Source of the DNA: a virus
IMG/VR virus record: IMGVR_UViG_3300033552_000002
Coordinates: 64,001 to 95,346 of that record
Length of the DNA stretch: 31,346 nt
Strand: one strand, 5' to 3'
The notes below the pieces were generated by a model, which saw only the letters and a program-made list of their open reading frames with translations, searched no databases and was not told the DNA's origin. Shown here in pieces: positions 1 to 5,323 of the stretch. The stretch's first letter is position 1, and the number at the start of each line of letters is the position of its first letter. A program made the position numbers and the translations under genes.

Positions 1-101
1 GTAATAAGCTCTCTTTGGCTCTTATAAGTATTACCTGATACTGGAACAAAAACATCACTATTATTAACTACTATTTCTACTTGATTTTTATTTGCTTCCA
101 T
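1..101 (-). CDS. Partial unknown protein, N-terminus only
   Basis: This is the first 33 codons of a minus-strand gene that runs off the left edge. The ATG reads on the complement of 99-101, and the reading frame stays open to base 1. The visible residues begin MEANKNQVEIVVNNSDVFVP and suggest a soluble beta-strand start, with no signal peptide. The start overlaps the last codons of the upstream minus-strand gene by 14 bases, which implies one operon and translational coupling. Too little is present to assign a function. Its strand places it in the block transcribed away from the replication genes, which in crAss-like phages often carries virion genes; that is inference. Confidence 0.6.
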   Translation of the reverse strand, partial: MEANKNQVEIVVNNSDVFVPVSGNTYKSQRELI

Positions 102-606
102 TCTCTAAATTTTTTAAATAATTATTAATCTTTATCATTTTCTCTTTATGTATCTGAGGCTTATCAAATACCCTAAAGTCCATAAGATTAGAACTTTGTA
201 CATCAGTAAAAACCTTTATTACTTTAGTTCCTTCATACACAGTGAAAGTTGTACCCAATACATAAAGCTTATACTTTCCTTGTTTTGTAAATAAAGAAAA
301 ATACATTCCTTTAGTCCTTTTAAACTCTTGCTTATAATTTTTAACTTTAATATTTTCTCCAAATGTAACAGCCCAGTTAAACATAAACATACCTGCCTCA
401 CCTGTAAACATTGTTATAATTCTACTACTAGGTCTTCTAGATTTAAGAAAGGTTAAATTCATAGCTTCCTGAAAATCTTTTTCTGTAACCACTTTTAAAT
501 TTTTATTTTCTTCTATTTGAGCCAATATTCCTTTACCTAAACTTTTTTTCTTATCTATCTTGTTAATAGCTTTCTCAAAATTATCCATACTATTAAATTT
601 TTTCAT
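88..606 (-). CDS. Conserved phage protein of unknown function, possibly virion-associated
   Basis: A 172-residue protein with a lysine-rich helical N-terminus (residues 1-50). It is followed by a segment SRRPSSRIITMFTGEAGMF (about residues 56-74) and a beta-rich C-terminal half. The pattern of Arg-(V/I)-(I/L)-x-(M/L)-(Y/F)-T-G followed by G-M is one I associate loosely with proteins of the structural block in Bacteroidota phages, but I cannot name the family. No signal peptide, membrane segment or catalytic motif is visible. It is the first gene of the leftward block, so its promoter should lie in the 607-1054 divergent gap. The start is the ATG on the complement of 604-606. Confidence 0.75.
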   Translation of the reverse strand: MKKFNSMDNFEKAINKIDKKKSLGKGILAQIEENKNLKVVTEKDFQEAMNLTFLKSRRPSSRIITMFTGEAGMFMFNWAVTFGENIKVKNYKQEFKRTKGMYFSLFTKQGKYKLYVLGTTFTVYEGTKVIKVFTDVQSSNLMDFRVFDKPQIHKEKMIKINNYLKNLENGSK

Positions 607-713
607 ATCATTAAAGATTAATATGTAGCAAAGTTAATAATAATATTTAAAGAAAAGCTATTTATAAGAAAAAAATTTTTTGGAAATTTCTTGAGAGTGT
701 ATTTCACCTTGAG

Positions 714-736
714 ACAAAACCCCCACTTATTATTAG
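714..736 (+). promoter_or_regulatory. Promoter-like 23-nt element, copy 1
   Basis: First of four near-identical 23-nt elements in the window, with the core pattern AAAACCCTCACTTATTA and a TAG end. This copy has A instead of T at the first position and CCCCCAC instead of CCCTCAC. It lies about 107 bases from the leftward gene start but points rightward. The next 240 bases contain no gene. Confidence 0.5.
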
Positions 737-976
737 TAAGTACAAGTCCCTCCCCATAGTTTTCTATGCTGGGTATTTCTTGCCTGATATATATAAAGAT
801 ATATCAACTGTTGTTACATGCTAGACTTGCTACAGCTTGAGCACACAATTTGTAGGACACTTGATTGTTGTACCTAAGGTTGTATCTCTTGTTGTCTGCT
901 CTGTCTATGTATTGACACATCCACATGATACTATATACACTTGATGTATGTATGTATCATATAATACCTGAGGTAC

Positions 977-999
977 TCAAAACCCTCACTGATCACTAG
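977..999 (+). promoter_or_regulatory. Promoter-like 23-nt element, copy 2
   Basis: Second copy of the element. It matches copies 3 and 4 over TCAAAACCCTCACT and ends in CTAG, with GATC where the others have TATT. It ends 55 bases upstream of the ATG at 1055, a normal leader length, which fits a promoter for that gene. Confidence 0.6.
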
Positions 1000-1054
1000 T
1001 ATAAATAAACTATTATAAAGCCTAGCTCGGGATAATAAAGGAGCAACCCACGTT

Positions 1055-1375
1055 ATGTCAAATACATCAACACCTGCATTAGTTACTGTAACAGTTCAAG
1101 AATTTATGGTAACAAAGAACTTTGTAAGCATACACAAAGCTGTTAGACAGAATGCCAAAGGTTATCCTTATATTACTTTTATCAATAAAAGTAATGTAGC
1201 AGAGAATGTTTACTTCTCAATAAATGCAGGAGCAGACAAGAAAGAAGGGGATTTGATTCAAAGAGGTTTCTTTGACAAGATCAACGTTGCTGAAACTAAG
1301 AATGCTGACGGAGAAGTAAGAATTAAGTTGGTAGGAACATCTACAGAGAGACTTGATCTTGCTGATTTGTTCTAG
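1055..1375 (+). CDS. Small conserved phage protein, first gene of the rightward block
   Basis: A 106-residue soluble protein with no recognised motif. It alternates short beta-strands (VTVTVQEFM, YPYITFIN, VYFSI, VRIKLVG) and ends ERLDLADLF, so a small beta-barrel or OB-like fold is possible but unproven. It stands alone: a promoter-like element lies 55 bases upstream and a strong intrinsic terminator starts 15 bases after the stop, so it is probably a single-gene transcript. That arrangement, with a dedicated promoter and terminator, suggests early or high expression. The ATG at 1055 follows an A/C-rich leader with no Shine-Dalgarno sequence. Confidence 0.8.
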   Translation: MSNTSTPALVTVTVQEFMVTKNFVSIHKAVRQNAKGYPYITFINKSNVAENVYFSINAGADKKEGDLIQRGFFDKINVAETKNADGEVRIKLVGTSTERLDLADLF

Positions 1376-1390
1376 TAGATTAGATAAATA

Positions 1391-1430
1391 CCTATTCATT
1401 GTAGAAATACAGTGGATAGGTTATTTTTTT
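1391..1430 (+). terminator. Intrinsic terminator after the 1055-1375 gene
   Basis: A 13-bp stem (1391-1403 with 1408-1420, two G-U pairs) is closed by a GAAA tetraloop and followed by a tract with eight T in ten bases. This is the clearest rho-independent terminator in the left half of the window. Confidence 0.9.
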
Positions 1431-1501
1431 AACTCTTTATTCAGTTCTAAGCAACTTTCCATCTTAATTTACTGTTGTCTTTTTTAATAAGAAACTTCAG
1501 T

Positions 1502-1524
1502 TCAAAACCCTCACTTATTACTAG
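1502..1524 (+). promoter_or_regulatory. Promoter-like 23-nt element, copy 3
   Basis: This copy is closest to the consensus, carrying the core AAAACCCTCACTTATTA followed by CTAG. It comes about 70 bases after the terminator at 1391-1430 and 190 bases before the next gene at 1714, as expected for a promoter starting a new transcription unit. Confidence 0.6.
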
Positions 1525-1713
1525 CATTATTGCTGTTAATATTATGTTATAAGTCAGTGAGAGTGCGGTGTCAGAGTGTGTGTAACAACCCAACACCTCA
1601 TATTCACGGTAAATCCACACTTACTCATTTTATAAACATTACTATTAATAGCTAAATCTAAATTGGCTATTTAACTATAAACTAATTACTAATCATTAAT
1701 ACCTCAAATAGTC
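1525..1713 (+). other. Long noncoding leader downstream of promoter copy 3
   Basis: No gene is visible. The stretch has G/T-rich and complementary C/A-rich segments (for example AGTGTG near 1575 against CACACT near 1615, and GGTGT near 1568 against ACACC near 1596), so a folded 5' leader or small RNA is plausible. Its end carries the 16-nt leader repeat at 1688-1703. Confidence 0.4.
1688..1703 (+). repeat. Leader repeat A, copy 1 (ACTAATCATTAATACC)
   Basis: An exact 16-nt match to 1879-1894. Each copy sits 8-10 bases upstream of a start codon (1714 and 1903). A shorter version, ATTAATACC, recurs near 2486. Confidence 0.7.
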
Positions 1714-1890
1714 ATGGATAAATGTCCAAATTGCCTTGAACAACACAATAATGTCAATTTTGAGAAATATTGTGATGAATGTTATCAAGAAATATATCTT
1801 GATTATAATGAAGACCCTAATACTGATGAAGATGTAATGATTATAAAATCAACTAATCTTCCATTAGATGTAAAAATAACTAATCATTAA
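1714..1890 (+). CDS. Small zinc-ribbon-like acidic protein
   Basis: A 58-residue protein with two CxxC knuckles (CPNC at residues 4-7 and CDEC at about 20-23), the spacing of a single zinc-binding ribbon. An acidic stretch follows (NEDPNTDEDV). Such mini-ribbons in phages usually bind nucleic acid or a partner protein, but nothing here fixes the role. The start is supported by the leader repeat ending 10 bases upstream. The final codons and the stop lie within the second copy of that repeat, so the repeat is both coding end and leader of the next gene. Confidence 0.75.
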   Translation: MDKCPNCLEQHNNVNFEKYCDECYQEIYLDYNEDPNTDEDVMIIKSTNLPLDVKITNH

Positions 1891-1894
1891 TACC
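1879..1894 (+). repeat. Leader repeat A, copy 2
   Basis: Exact 16-nt copy of 1688-1703. It overlaps the stop codon of the zinc-ribbon gene (1888-1890) and ends 8 bases before the next ATG at 1903, suggesting a conserved translation-initiation context. Confidence 0.7.
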
Positions 1895-1902
1895 AAATTA
1901 AA

Positions 1903-2079
1903 ATGAAACTAGAAATTAAAATTAGCCAGCTATTCATAATCTTACAAGATAATATGGATAGTACTGTAAAGCCTTATCCTAGAATCTTTACAAGTGAAAA
2001 AGAAGCACATGACACAGCTGTAGACTTACATTTTAAAGATACAAAAGCTTACTCTTGTTTTATTAATGATACTAATTAA
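1903..2079 (+). CDS. Small unknown protein, 58 aa
   Basis: A 58-residue soluble protein with beta-alpha-beta character (MKLEIKISQLFIILQ, then a helix TSEKEAHDTAVDLHFKD). This is a pattern common in small Bacteroidota phage proteins that display a value-range feel without a known function. I do not recognise a family. It follows the leader repeat and sits 12 bases after the previous gene; the next gene starts 9 bases after its stop, so all three are likely cotranscribed. Confidence 0.65.
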   Translation: MKLEIKISQLFIILQDNMDSTVKPYPRIFTSEKEAHDTAVDLHFKDTKAYSCFINDTN

Positions 2080-2087
2080 TAATTGCT

Positions 2088-2486
2088 ATGGGATATTACA
2101 CAAAATTAAAATGCGATGTAACATTAAACAATGATACACCAGAAGAAATATTAGACATACTAGAGAAACTATCTAGTGGTGACATGTGGAATGAATTAGC
2201 TCAGGATAAATTTGGTAAAAGTGTAGGTGGATTCTCAGTTGAAGAACAGCCTGAATTACCTATAGACCATATCTTTGGTAAGAGTCATAGATGGAGTCAA
2301 ATCTTTAATACAGCAACTACAGTATTTAATAGAGTTGATAAGACTCTTAAAATAAACTGTGAGATTAAAGCTTATGATGAAATATATGACCATTTAGTAG
2401 ACTGGTTTACTCCATATATATACTCAGGTCTTATTAAAACTAAAGGAGAAGACAATGATACTTGGTACATTGACATCTTAAAATAA
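2088..2486 (+). CDS. Unknown phage protein with MGYYTKL start
   Basis: A 132-residue soluble protein beginning MGYYTKLKCDVTL, a start seen in many small phage proteins of unknown role. The predicted order is a beta strand, an acidic helix (TPEEILDILEKLSSGD), a Trp/His-containing central part (HRWSQIFNTATTVF), a second beta strand (KTLKINCEIKAY) and a helix, then WYIDILK at the end. The order looks like a duplicated beta-alpha-beta half, so a ferredoxin-like fold is possible. There is no catalytic signature. It is the last gene before a putative structured RNA starting 10 bases after the stop. Confidence 0.75.
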   Translation: MGYYTKLKCDVTLNNDTPEEILDILEKLSSGDMWNELAQDKFGKSVGGFSVEEQPELPIDHIFGKSHRWSQIFNTATTVFNRVDKTLKINCEIKAYDEIYDHLVDWFTPYIYSGLIKTKGEDNDTWYIDILK

Positions 2487-2495
2487 TTAATACCA

Positions 2496-2591
2496 AAGAT
2501 AGTCTATATTACAAATGCAATTATATCATTATGCTTAGCTCTGACTATGCAGTAGATATAAATAAGATAGCATAAGAATATAGATTATCTT
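2496..2591 (+). ncRNA. Putative 96-nt structured RNA closed by a 15-bp stem
   Basis: Bases 2496-2510 pair with 2577-2591 over 15 consecutive pairs, with one G-U. Inside, 2529-2535 pairs with 2569-2575 (7 bp) and a small CTG/CAG hairpin sits at the centre. There is no open frame or T-tract, so a plain terminator is unlikely. The function is unknown. Confidence 0.5.
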
Positions 2592-2640
2592 ATTACCTTT
2601 ACAATTAAAACAAACACCTAAACCTAAAACATAAAACACA

Positions 2641-2730
2641 ATGAAAAATTACATCAAATACTTGTACTCACTTATATTAAAAGAATTAAGAGAACTTGGA
2701 GCCAATGCAGGACATGCAATGAGAAGATAA
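2641..2730 (+). CDS. Possible 29-aa peptide
   Basis: A short frame, MKNYIKYLYSLILKELRELG..., that could form one amphipathic or membrane-binding helix. The ATG has a typical A-rich leader (AAAACACAATG) for this genome, and the next gene starts 44 bases after the stop behind its own leader repeat. At 29 residues it may be chance; no homologue can be named. Confidence 0.35.
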   Translation: MKNYIKYLYSLILKELRELGANAGHAMRR

Positions 2731-2747
2731 TTACTTAAACTATTTTT

Positions 2748-2774
2748 TAATCAACATTTAATTTCATCAAAGTT
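2748..2774 (+). repeat. Leader repeat B, copy 1
   Basis: The stretch TAATCAACATTTAATTTCAT followed by CAAAGTT ends at the ATG at 2775. It closely matches 3232-3257, and its first half matches 3905-3920. It is likely a shared 5' leader that sets translation initiation or transcript start. Confidence 0.6.
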
Positions 2775-3017
2775 ATGAAACATTTATTCTACACATTACT
2801 ATTGATACTATTAATTAGTACAACAGTTTCAGCTCAAAAAGTTTATAACCTAGACTTGCCTAAAACAGAGCAACAATTAATTGGTAAATCAGTTAAAACA
2901 TTAGATAAAGCCATTTATAAAGGTATATCTAATACTGTTTATAAATCAGTTAAAGGTAAATTATTCTTTATCTATACCAATAAAAAAGGTAATCCAGCTA
3001 AAAAATATGTAAACTAA
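2775..3017 (+). CDS. Small exported protein with signal peptide
   Basis: An 80-residue protein with a clear Sec signal peptide: MKH, a hydrophobic run FYTLLLILLISTT, then VSAQ, so cleavage probably follows the Ala near residue 20. The mature part is about 60 residues, basic, and ends with YKSVKGKLFFIYTNKKGNPA. The repeated aromatic and Gly-Lys pattern resembles the short basic domain found in many Bacteroidota secreted proteins (lysine-rich, ending in KKYV), but the match is weak. There is no lipobox cysteine. The 1-base TAATG overlap with the next gene, a membrane protein, suggests the two act together at the host envelope. Confidence 0.75.
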   Translation: MKHLFYTLLLILLISTTVSAQKVYNLDLPKTEQQLIGKSVKTLDKAIYKGISNTVYKSVKGKLFFIYTNKKGNPAKKYVN

Positions 3018-3217
3018 TGGCAAAAAATACCTACTCAGACAGCAAACAAACTATGTGGGAAACATGGTTTGTTGCTTCTTTTGTCATACTTGTATCTTAC
3101 ATTTTTGTAGGTACAATGGAAGGCTCTAAAGATATGTTCCCTAATTGGGCTATATTTACTGTTATAGCTATGATTAATTTCATATTCTGTACTGTTAAAG
3201 GTCTTAAAAAACATTAA
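3017..3217 (+). CDS. Two-helix inner-membrane protein, 66 aa
   Basis: The protein has two predicted membrane segments, about residues 16-33 (WFVASFVILVSYIFVGTM) and 44-60 (WAIFTVIAMINFIFCTV). They are joined by a short polar loop, and the C-terminus is basic (KGLKKH). No signal peptide is expected. The start codon overlaps the stop of the secreted-protein gene, implying translational coupling. Small two-helix proteins in phages can be holins, superinfection-exclusion factors or host-membrane modulators. The location away from any lysis gene argues against a holin, but the data do not decide. Confidence 0.75.
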   Translation: MAKNTYSDSKQTMWETWFVASFVILVSYIFVGTMEGSKDMFPNWAIFTVIAMINFIFCTVKGLKKH

Positions 3218-3231
3218 TTCAACTCATACTT

Positions 3232-3257
3232 TAATAAACATTTAATTCATCATAGTT
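3232..3257 (+). repeat. Leader repeat B, copy 2
   Basis: TAATAAACATTTAATTCATC followed by ATAGTT ends at the ATG at 3258. It differs from copy 1 by only a few bases. Confidence 0.6.
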
Positions 3258-3641
3258 ATGAACAATACACATACAATTGCAGTTAACAGGTCTAACCAAA
3301 GGTACACAGCAGAGGATAAAGCAACTATTGCAAATAATATTAAAAGCTTTCCTGATAATATTCAAGAAGCTCTTAGACAATCTTCTATACAAATAGGTAG
3401 AAGTTTAGGTAGTGTACAATGGCAGTATTACCAAGGAGGTATTAAACACAGTCATAATGTTGTAACAGTTGGTTCAACTAAAGGTTTCAGTCATAAAAAT
3501 GTAAAGAATAGAGCTAATTTATCTATTAATCAAACTGAAACACTAGTTCCTCGTTTAAGACCTTTTCAGAGAATAGTTTCTGAAATGCTTACATTAGAAC
3601 CAAGAGATTTAGAAAGAATATTAGAGTTTTTTAGAGATTAA
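3258..3641 (+). CDS. Myb/SANT-like DNA-binding protein candidate
   Basis: A 127-residue basic protein. Residues about 14-58 (from QRYTAEDKATIANNI to SVQWQYYQ) have the three-helix spacing of a Myb/SANT-type helix-turn-helix: an aromatic start, an acidic first helix, a second helix with SFPDNIQEALRQSS, and a third helix IGRSLGSVQWQYY resembling the recognition helix of R-x-x-x-[AS]-[VI]-x-x-[RQ]-[WY]. The C-terminal part (residues 100-127) is a charged helix. Such proteins are common small regulators in Bacteroidota phages. The leader repeat directly upstream supports this start. The DNA-binding assignment is inference from pattern. Confidence 0.65.
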   Translation: MNNTHTIAVNRSNQRYTAEDKATIANNIKSFPDNIQEALRQSSIQIGRSLGSVQWQYYQGGIKHSHNVVTVGSTKGFSHKNVKNRANLSINQTETLVPRLRPFQRIVSEMLTLEPRDLERILEFFRD

Positions 3642-3643
3642 CC

Positions 3644-3787
3644 ATGAAAAAAGCTGACTATAAAGCTTTTAGAACAAGAAGAGAAGGGATGAATTATGAT
3701 TCATCTCAATCTCCTCTTACATTTGGGTATTGGAAAGAACCTTCAAATAGACCTATATTTATTCCTAAAAGAAAGAAAAAGAAATAA
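3644..3787 (+). CDS. Small basic protein, 47 aa
   Basis: The protein begins MKKADYKAFRTRREGMNYD and ends RKKKKK, so it is strongly positively charged at both ends, with an aromatic middle (TFGYWKEPSNRPIF). It starts 3 bases after the previous stop, consistent with cotranscription with the Myb-like gene. High charge suggests nucleic-acid or ribosome binding. I do not recognise a family, and it is short enough for some doubt. Confidence 0.6.
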   Translation: MKKADYKAFRTRREGMNYDSSQSPLTFGYWKEPSNRPIFIPKRKKKK

Positions 3788-3901
3788 TATTGTAAACAAT
3801 ACAGGTCTACACAGCCCTGATTACACAACAAGTGCTTAATTGTACTGGCTAATTCTATATGCGAAAGACTAGAAAAAACTAGAGCTATTATTTACAATAT
3901 T
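3786..3901 (+). ncRNA. Putative 116-nt structured RNA closed by an 11-bp stem
   Basis: AATATTGTAAA at 3786-3796 is an exact reverse complement of 3891-3901. Internal pairs include AGCC near 3815 with GGCT near 3847, enclosing TACA/TGTA, and CTAG-AAAAAA-CTAG near 3869-3882. The closing stem touches the stop codon of the preceding gene. There is no T-tract. The function is unknown. Confidence 0.45.
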
Positions 3902-3904
3902 TAT

Positions 3905-3920
3905 TAATAAACATTTAATT
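3905..3920 (+). repeat. Leader repeat B, partial copy 3
   Basis: TAATAAACATTTAATT matches the first 16 bases of copy 2 exactly. It lies 18 bases upstream of the ATG at 3939; the second half of the leader is not conserved. Confidence 0.55.
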
Positions 3921-3938
3921 TAAAACCAATTTTAGCTT

Positions 3939-4295
3939 ATGAAAGCAGACAAATTACTTCGTAAAAACAAATCAGTAAGTGAAAGAGCTTCTGGATTTGT
4001 TACATCTATCAAAAGAAATATCCAAAGAGATATTCTTGATAAACTAGCTACAAAGTTAGAAGAAATTAATGATAAACTGTTTGAATTAAAAGATTTTAGT
4101 CTTGAGACTAATGTCAATTCAGGCCAAGCAGCAATGTCAAGAGAGTCTTGTGAAAAGAGATTCACAGATATTATTAACCTAGAGTATTCTAAAGAATTGC
4201 TCTCCAGAGAAATTAGAATTAAAACTAAATCTTTTAATAAGTATTTCTCTGATGATGAGAAAGAAGAAGTAGAAGAAGTTAAAATCATGTCATAA
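3939..4295 (+). CDS. Helical conserved phage protein, 118 aa
   Basis: An almost entirely alpha-helical, charged protein. Residues 28-55 (NIQRDILDKLATKLEEINDKLFELKDF) have coiled-coil heptad character, and a second helix follows (CEKRFTDIINLEYSKELLSREIRIKTKSF). The tail is very acidic (DDEKEEVEEVK). The central pattern of LETNVNSGQ followed by a Cys-Glu-Lys-Arg helix is one I associate with conserved unknowns in crAss-like genomes. The complementary strand also has an open frame of equal length, which is a codon-bias shadow. The stop overlaps the next ATG (TAATG), giving tight coupling. Confidence 0.75.
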   Translation: MKADKLLRKNKSVSERASGFVTSIKRNIQRDILDKLATKLEEINDKLFELKDFSLETNVNSGQAAMSRESCEKRFTDIINLEYSKELLSREIRIKTKSFNKYFSDDEKEEVEEVKIMS

Positions 4296-4831
4296 TGAAG
4301 CCTAATATTTATGTTTCAATTCCACTCGCACTTGATTTGGAGGAACCTAAAAAAGTACTTCATAAGTTAAGTAATGATGATTATTATAAGAGTAATCTTT
4401 GTTATTGGAAAAGAGGTAGTAATTATGATAGAGATTCTGTTCGTAGATGTGATATTTTTATATTTATGACTACTAATAATGAATGGAGTTTTAACTCAAA
4501 TACTCTTCCAGTAGGTGTTTTAAAAGAACTTACTCAAGCTCAAATTCTTAATAAGCCAATTTATATGGCCTATAAGAATAAAGAAGGAAACTACAATTTC
4601 TATAAAATATTTACCGCAAATGCTTCAATTATGGGTGTGCCAGGTAGTACTGCAGAAATATGGAAAGAAATTGAGAGTTTTATTCCAATAGAAGATAGAG
4701 ACTCTGTATTTGTAAATGATAAAGTTTCTGAATTAAAGTATCTAGTAGTTAATCCTTTATCAAAGTATTTACGTGTTGATCCTTTAACTCCTAGAGAGTA
4801 TATGGAATATGACCCCAGATTATTATTATAA
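4295..4831 (+). CDS. Possible nucleoside 2-deoxyribosyltransferase-like protein
   Basis: A 178-residue protein. It opens with a Rossmann-like strand (NIYVSIPLAL, residues 3-12), has DSVRRCDIFIFM (about residues 48-59) as a second strand, and then LPVGVLKELTQAQILNKPIYMAYKN (about 72-96). In the nucleoside deoxyribosyltransferase/DUF4406-like fold, an acidic residue in a G-x-x-x-E-L-x-x-A helix, followed by a K-P-I strand, forms the active-site region; G-V-L-K-E-L-T-Q-A fits that order. Such an enzyme would hydrolyse or exchange nucleotide bases for precursor control. The resemblance is at motif level only, and the C-terminal 60 residues are unassigned. It is translationally coupled to the upstream helical protein. 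Confidence 0.45.
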   Translation: MKPNIYVSIPLALDLEEPKKVLHKLSNDDYYKSNLCYWKRGSNYDRDSVRRCDIFIFMTTNNEWSFNSNTLPVGVLKELTQAQILNKPIYMAYKNKEGNYNFYKIFTANASIMGVPGSTAEIWKEIESFIPIEDRDSVFVNDKVSELKYLVVNPLSKYLRVDPLTPREYMEYDPRLLL

Positions 4832-4834
4832 AAT

Positions 4835-4930
4835 AATGAATCAATTAAAGTAAAAAGCTCTACACTGACCCTTAACTGGGAGGTTAATAGAATATAGAAG
4901 GCTGGTGAAGCTCCAGAAAATTGATTTATT
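4835..4930 (+). ncRNA. Putative 96-nt structured RNA closed by a 12-bp stem
   Basis: Bases 4835-4846 pair with 4919-4930 (12 pairs, one G-U). Inside are TTAAC-TGGGAG-GTTAA (4872-4887) and CTGG-TGAAGCT-CCAG (4902-4916) hairpins, so it looks like a branched element. It is directly followed by further hairpins up to 5300. Confidence 0.5.
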
Positions 4931-4961
4931 AAAGTGGACTAAACATTAAAAACCACTTTAA
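4929..4961 (+). ncRNA. 9-bp hairpin in the RNA cluster
   Basis: TTAAAGTGG (4929-4937) pairs with CCACTTTAA (4953-4961) around a 15-nt A-rich loop. No T-tract follows, so it is more likely part of the surrounding structured RNA than a terminator. Confidence 0.4.
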
Positions 4962-4989
4962 AAATTGGATATACATAGTAATATGTAAT

Positions 4990-5056
4990 GTGTTGTACAG
5001 GTTGAGACCCTGCATACCGTCAAAAATAAAGATAGAATATTGGTTCTATACAACAC
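4990..5056 (+). ncRNA. Putative 67-nt structured RNA element
   Basis: GTGTTGTA (4990-4997) pairs with TACAACAC (5049-5056). Inside are CAGG-TTGAGAC-CCTG and TAGAA-TATTGG-TTCTA hairpins. The size and branching are tRNA-like, but T-loop and anticodon features are absent, so it is not called a tRNA. Confidence 0.4.
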
Positions 5057-5077
5057 AAATGAGTTCTCAGCAAAAGA

Positions 5078-5156
5078 AGTAAACAGTTTGAAGCCTGCTA
5101 ATCAGAAAGGAATGGACAGGCAAATAGTCAAAACTCAAACCCGTTAATTGTTTACT
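5078..5156 (+). ncRNA. Putative 79-nt structured RNA element
   Basis: AGTAAACA (5078-5085) pairs with TGTTTACT (5149-5156). Inside, TTTGA pairs with TCAAA and GCCTG with CAGGC. No open frame is present. Confidence 0.4.
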
Positions 5157-5157
5157 G

Positions 5158-5233
5158 ACCCTACTCTTACTATCATTATTAAAGTTAATACCATACTTAA
5201 TAAGACAAGGTATTTGGTAGTAAGAAAGAGGGT
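5158..5233 (+). ncRNA. Putative 76-nt structured RNA element
   Basis: ACCCT (5158-5162) pairs with AGGGT (5229-5233). CTTACTATC pairs with GGTAGTAAG (9 bp, one G-U), and AATACC pairs with GGTATT inside it. This is the best-nested element of the 4835-5233 run. Confidence 0.45.
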
Positions 5234-5280
5234 GCTAACTGTTATGTTCAGCGTTGGAGAAATTCAACCATTGATAAGTG

Positions 5281-5300
5281 CCACTACAAAGTGGATTTTT
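5281..5300 (+). terminator. Short intrinsic terminator ending the RNA cluster
   Basis: CCACT-ACAA-AGTGG is followed by ATTTTTTATT. The hairpin overlaps a GTG that could extend the next gene, which argues for the downstream ATG at 5324 as the real start. Confidence 0.6.
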
Positions 5301-5323
5301 TATTAATCTTAAAAACAAATGTT

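Larger units (their letters stand above)
607..1054. other. Divergent intergenic region, 448 nt without a gene
   Basis: This gap separates the leftward block from the rightward genes. It holds two copies of the four-copy promoter-like element (714-736 and 977-999, both pointing right). It also holds a hairpin TGATATAT-ATAAAG-ATATATCA near 785-806 and a short tandem TGTA run near 945-955. No open frame of useful length is present between the two elements, so the first copy may drive a short noncoding leader. The leftward promoter for the 88-606 gene must also be here but I cannot pinpoint it. Confidence 0.7.

Noticed and set aside
3932-4288. 118-codon open frame on the minus strand opposite the helical protein
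   Set aside because: It mirrors the plus-strand gene in length, is rich in Ser and Leu as expected from antisense A-rich codons, and has no supporting context.
4990-5056. tRNA
   Set aside because: The closing stem and arms are tRNA-sized, but there is no T-loop TTC motif near the 3' end and no credible anticodon arm.
4835-5300. Group I intron or RNase P RNA
   Set aside because: I could not find the conserved intron core or the RNase P consensus, and no flanking gene is interrupted.
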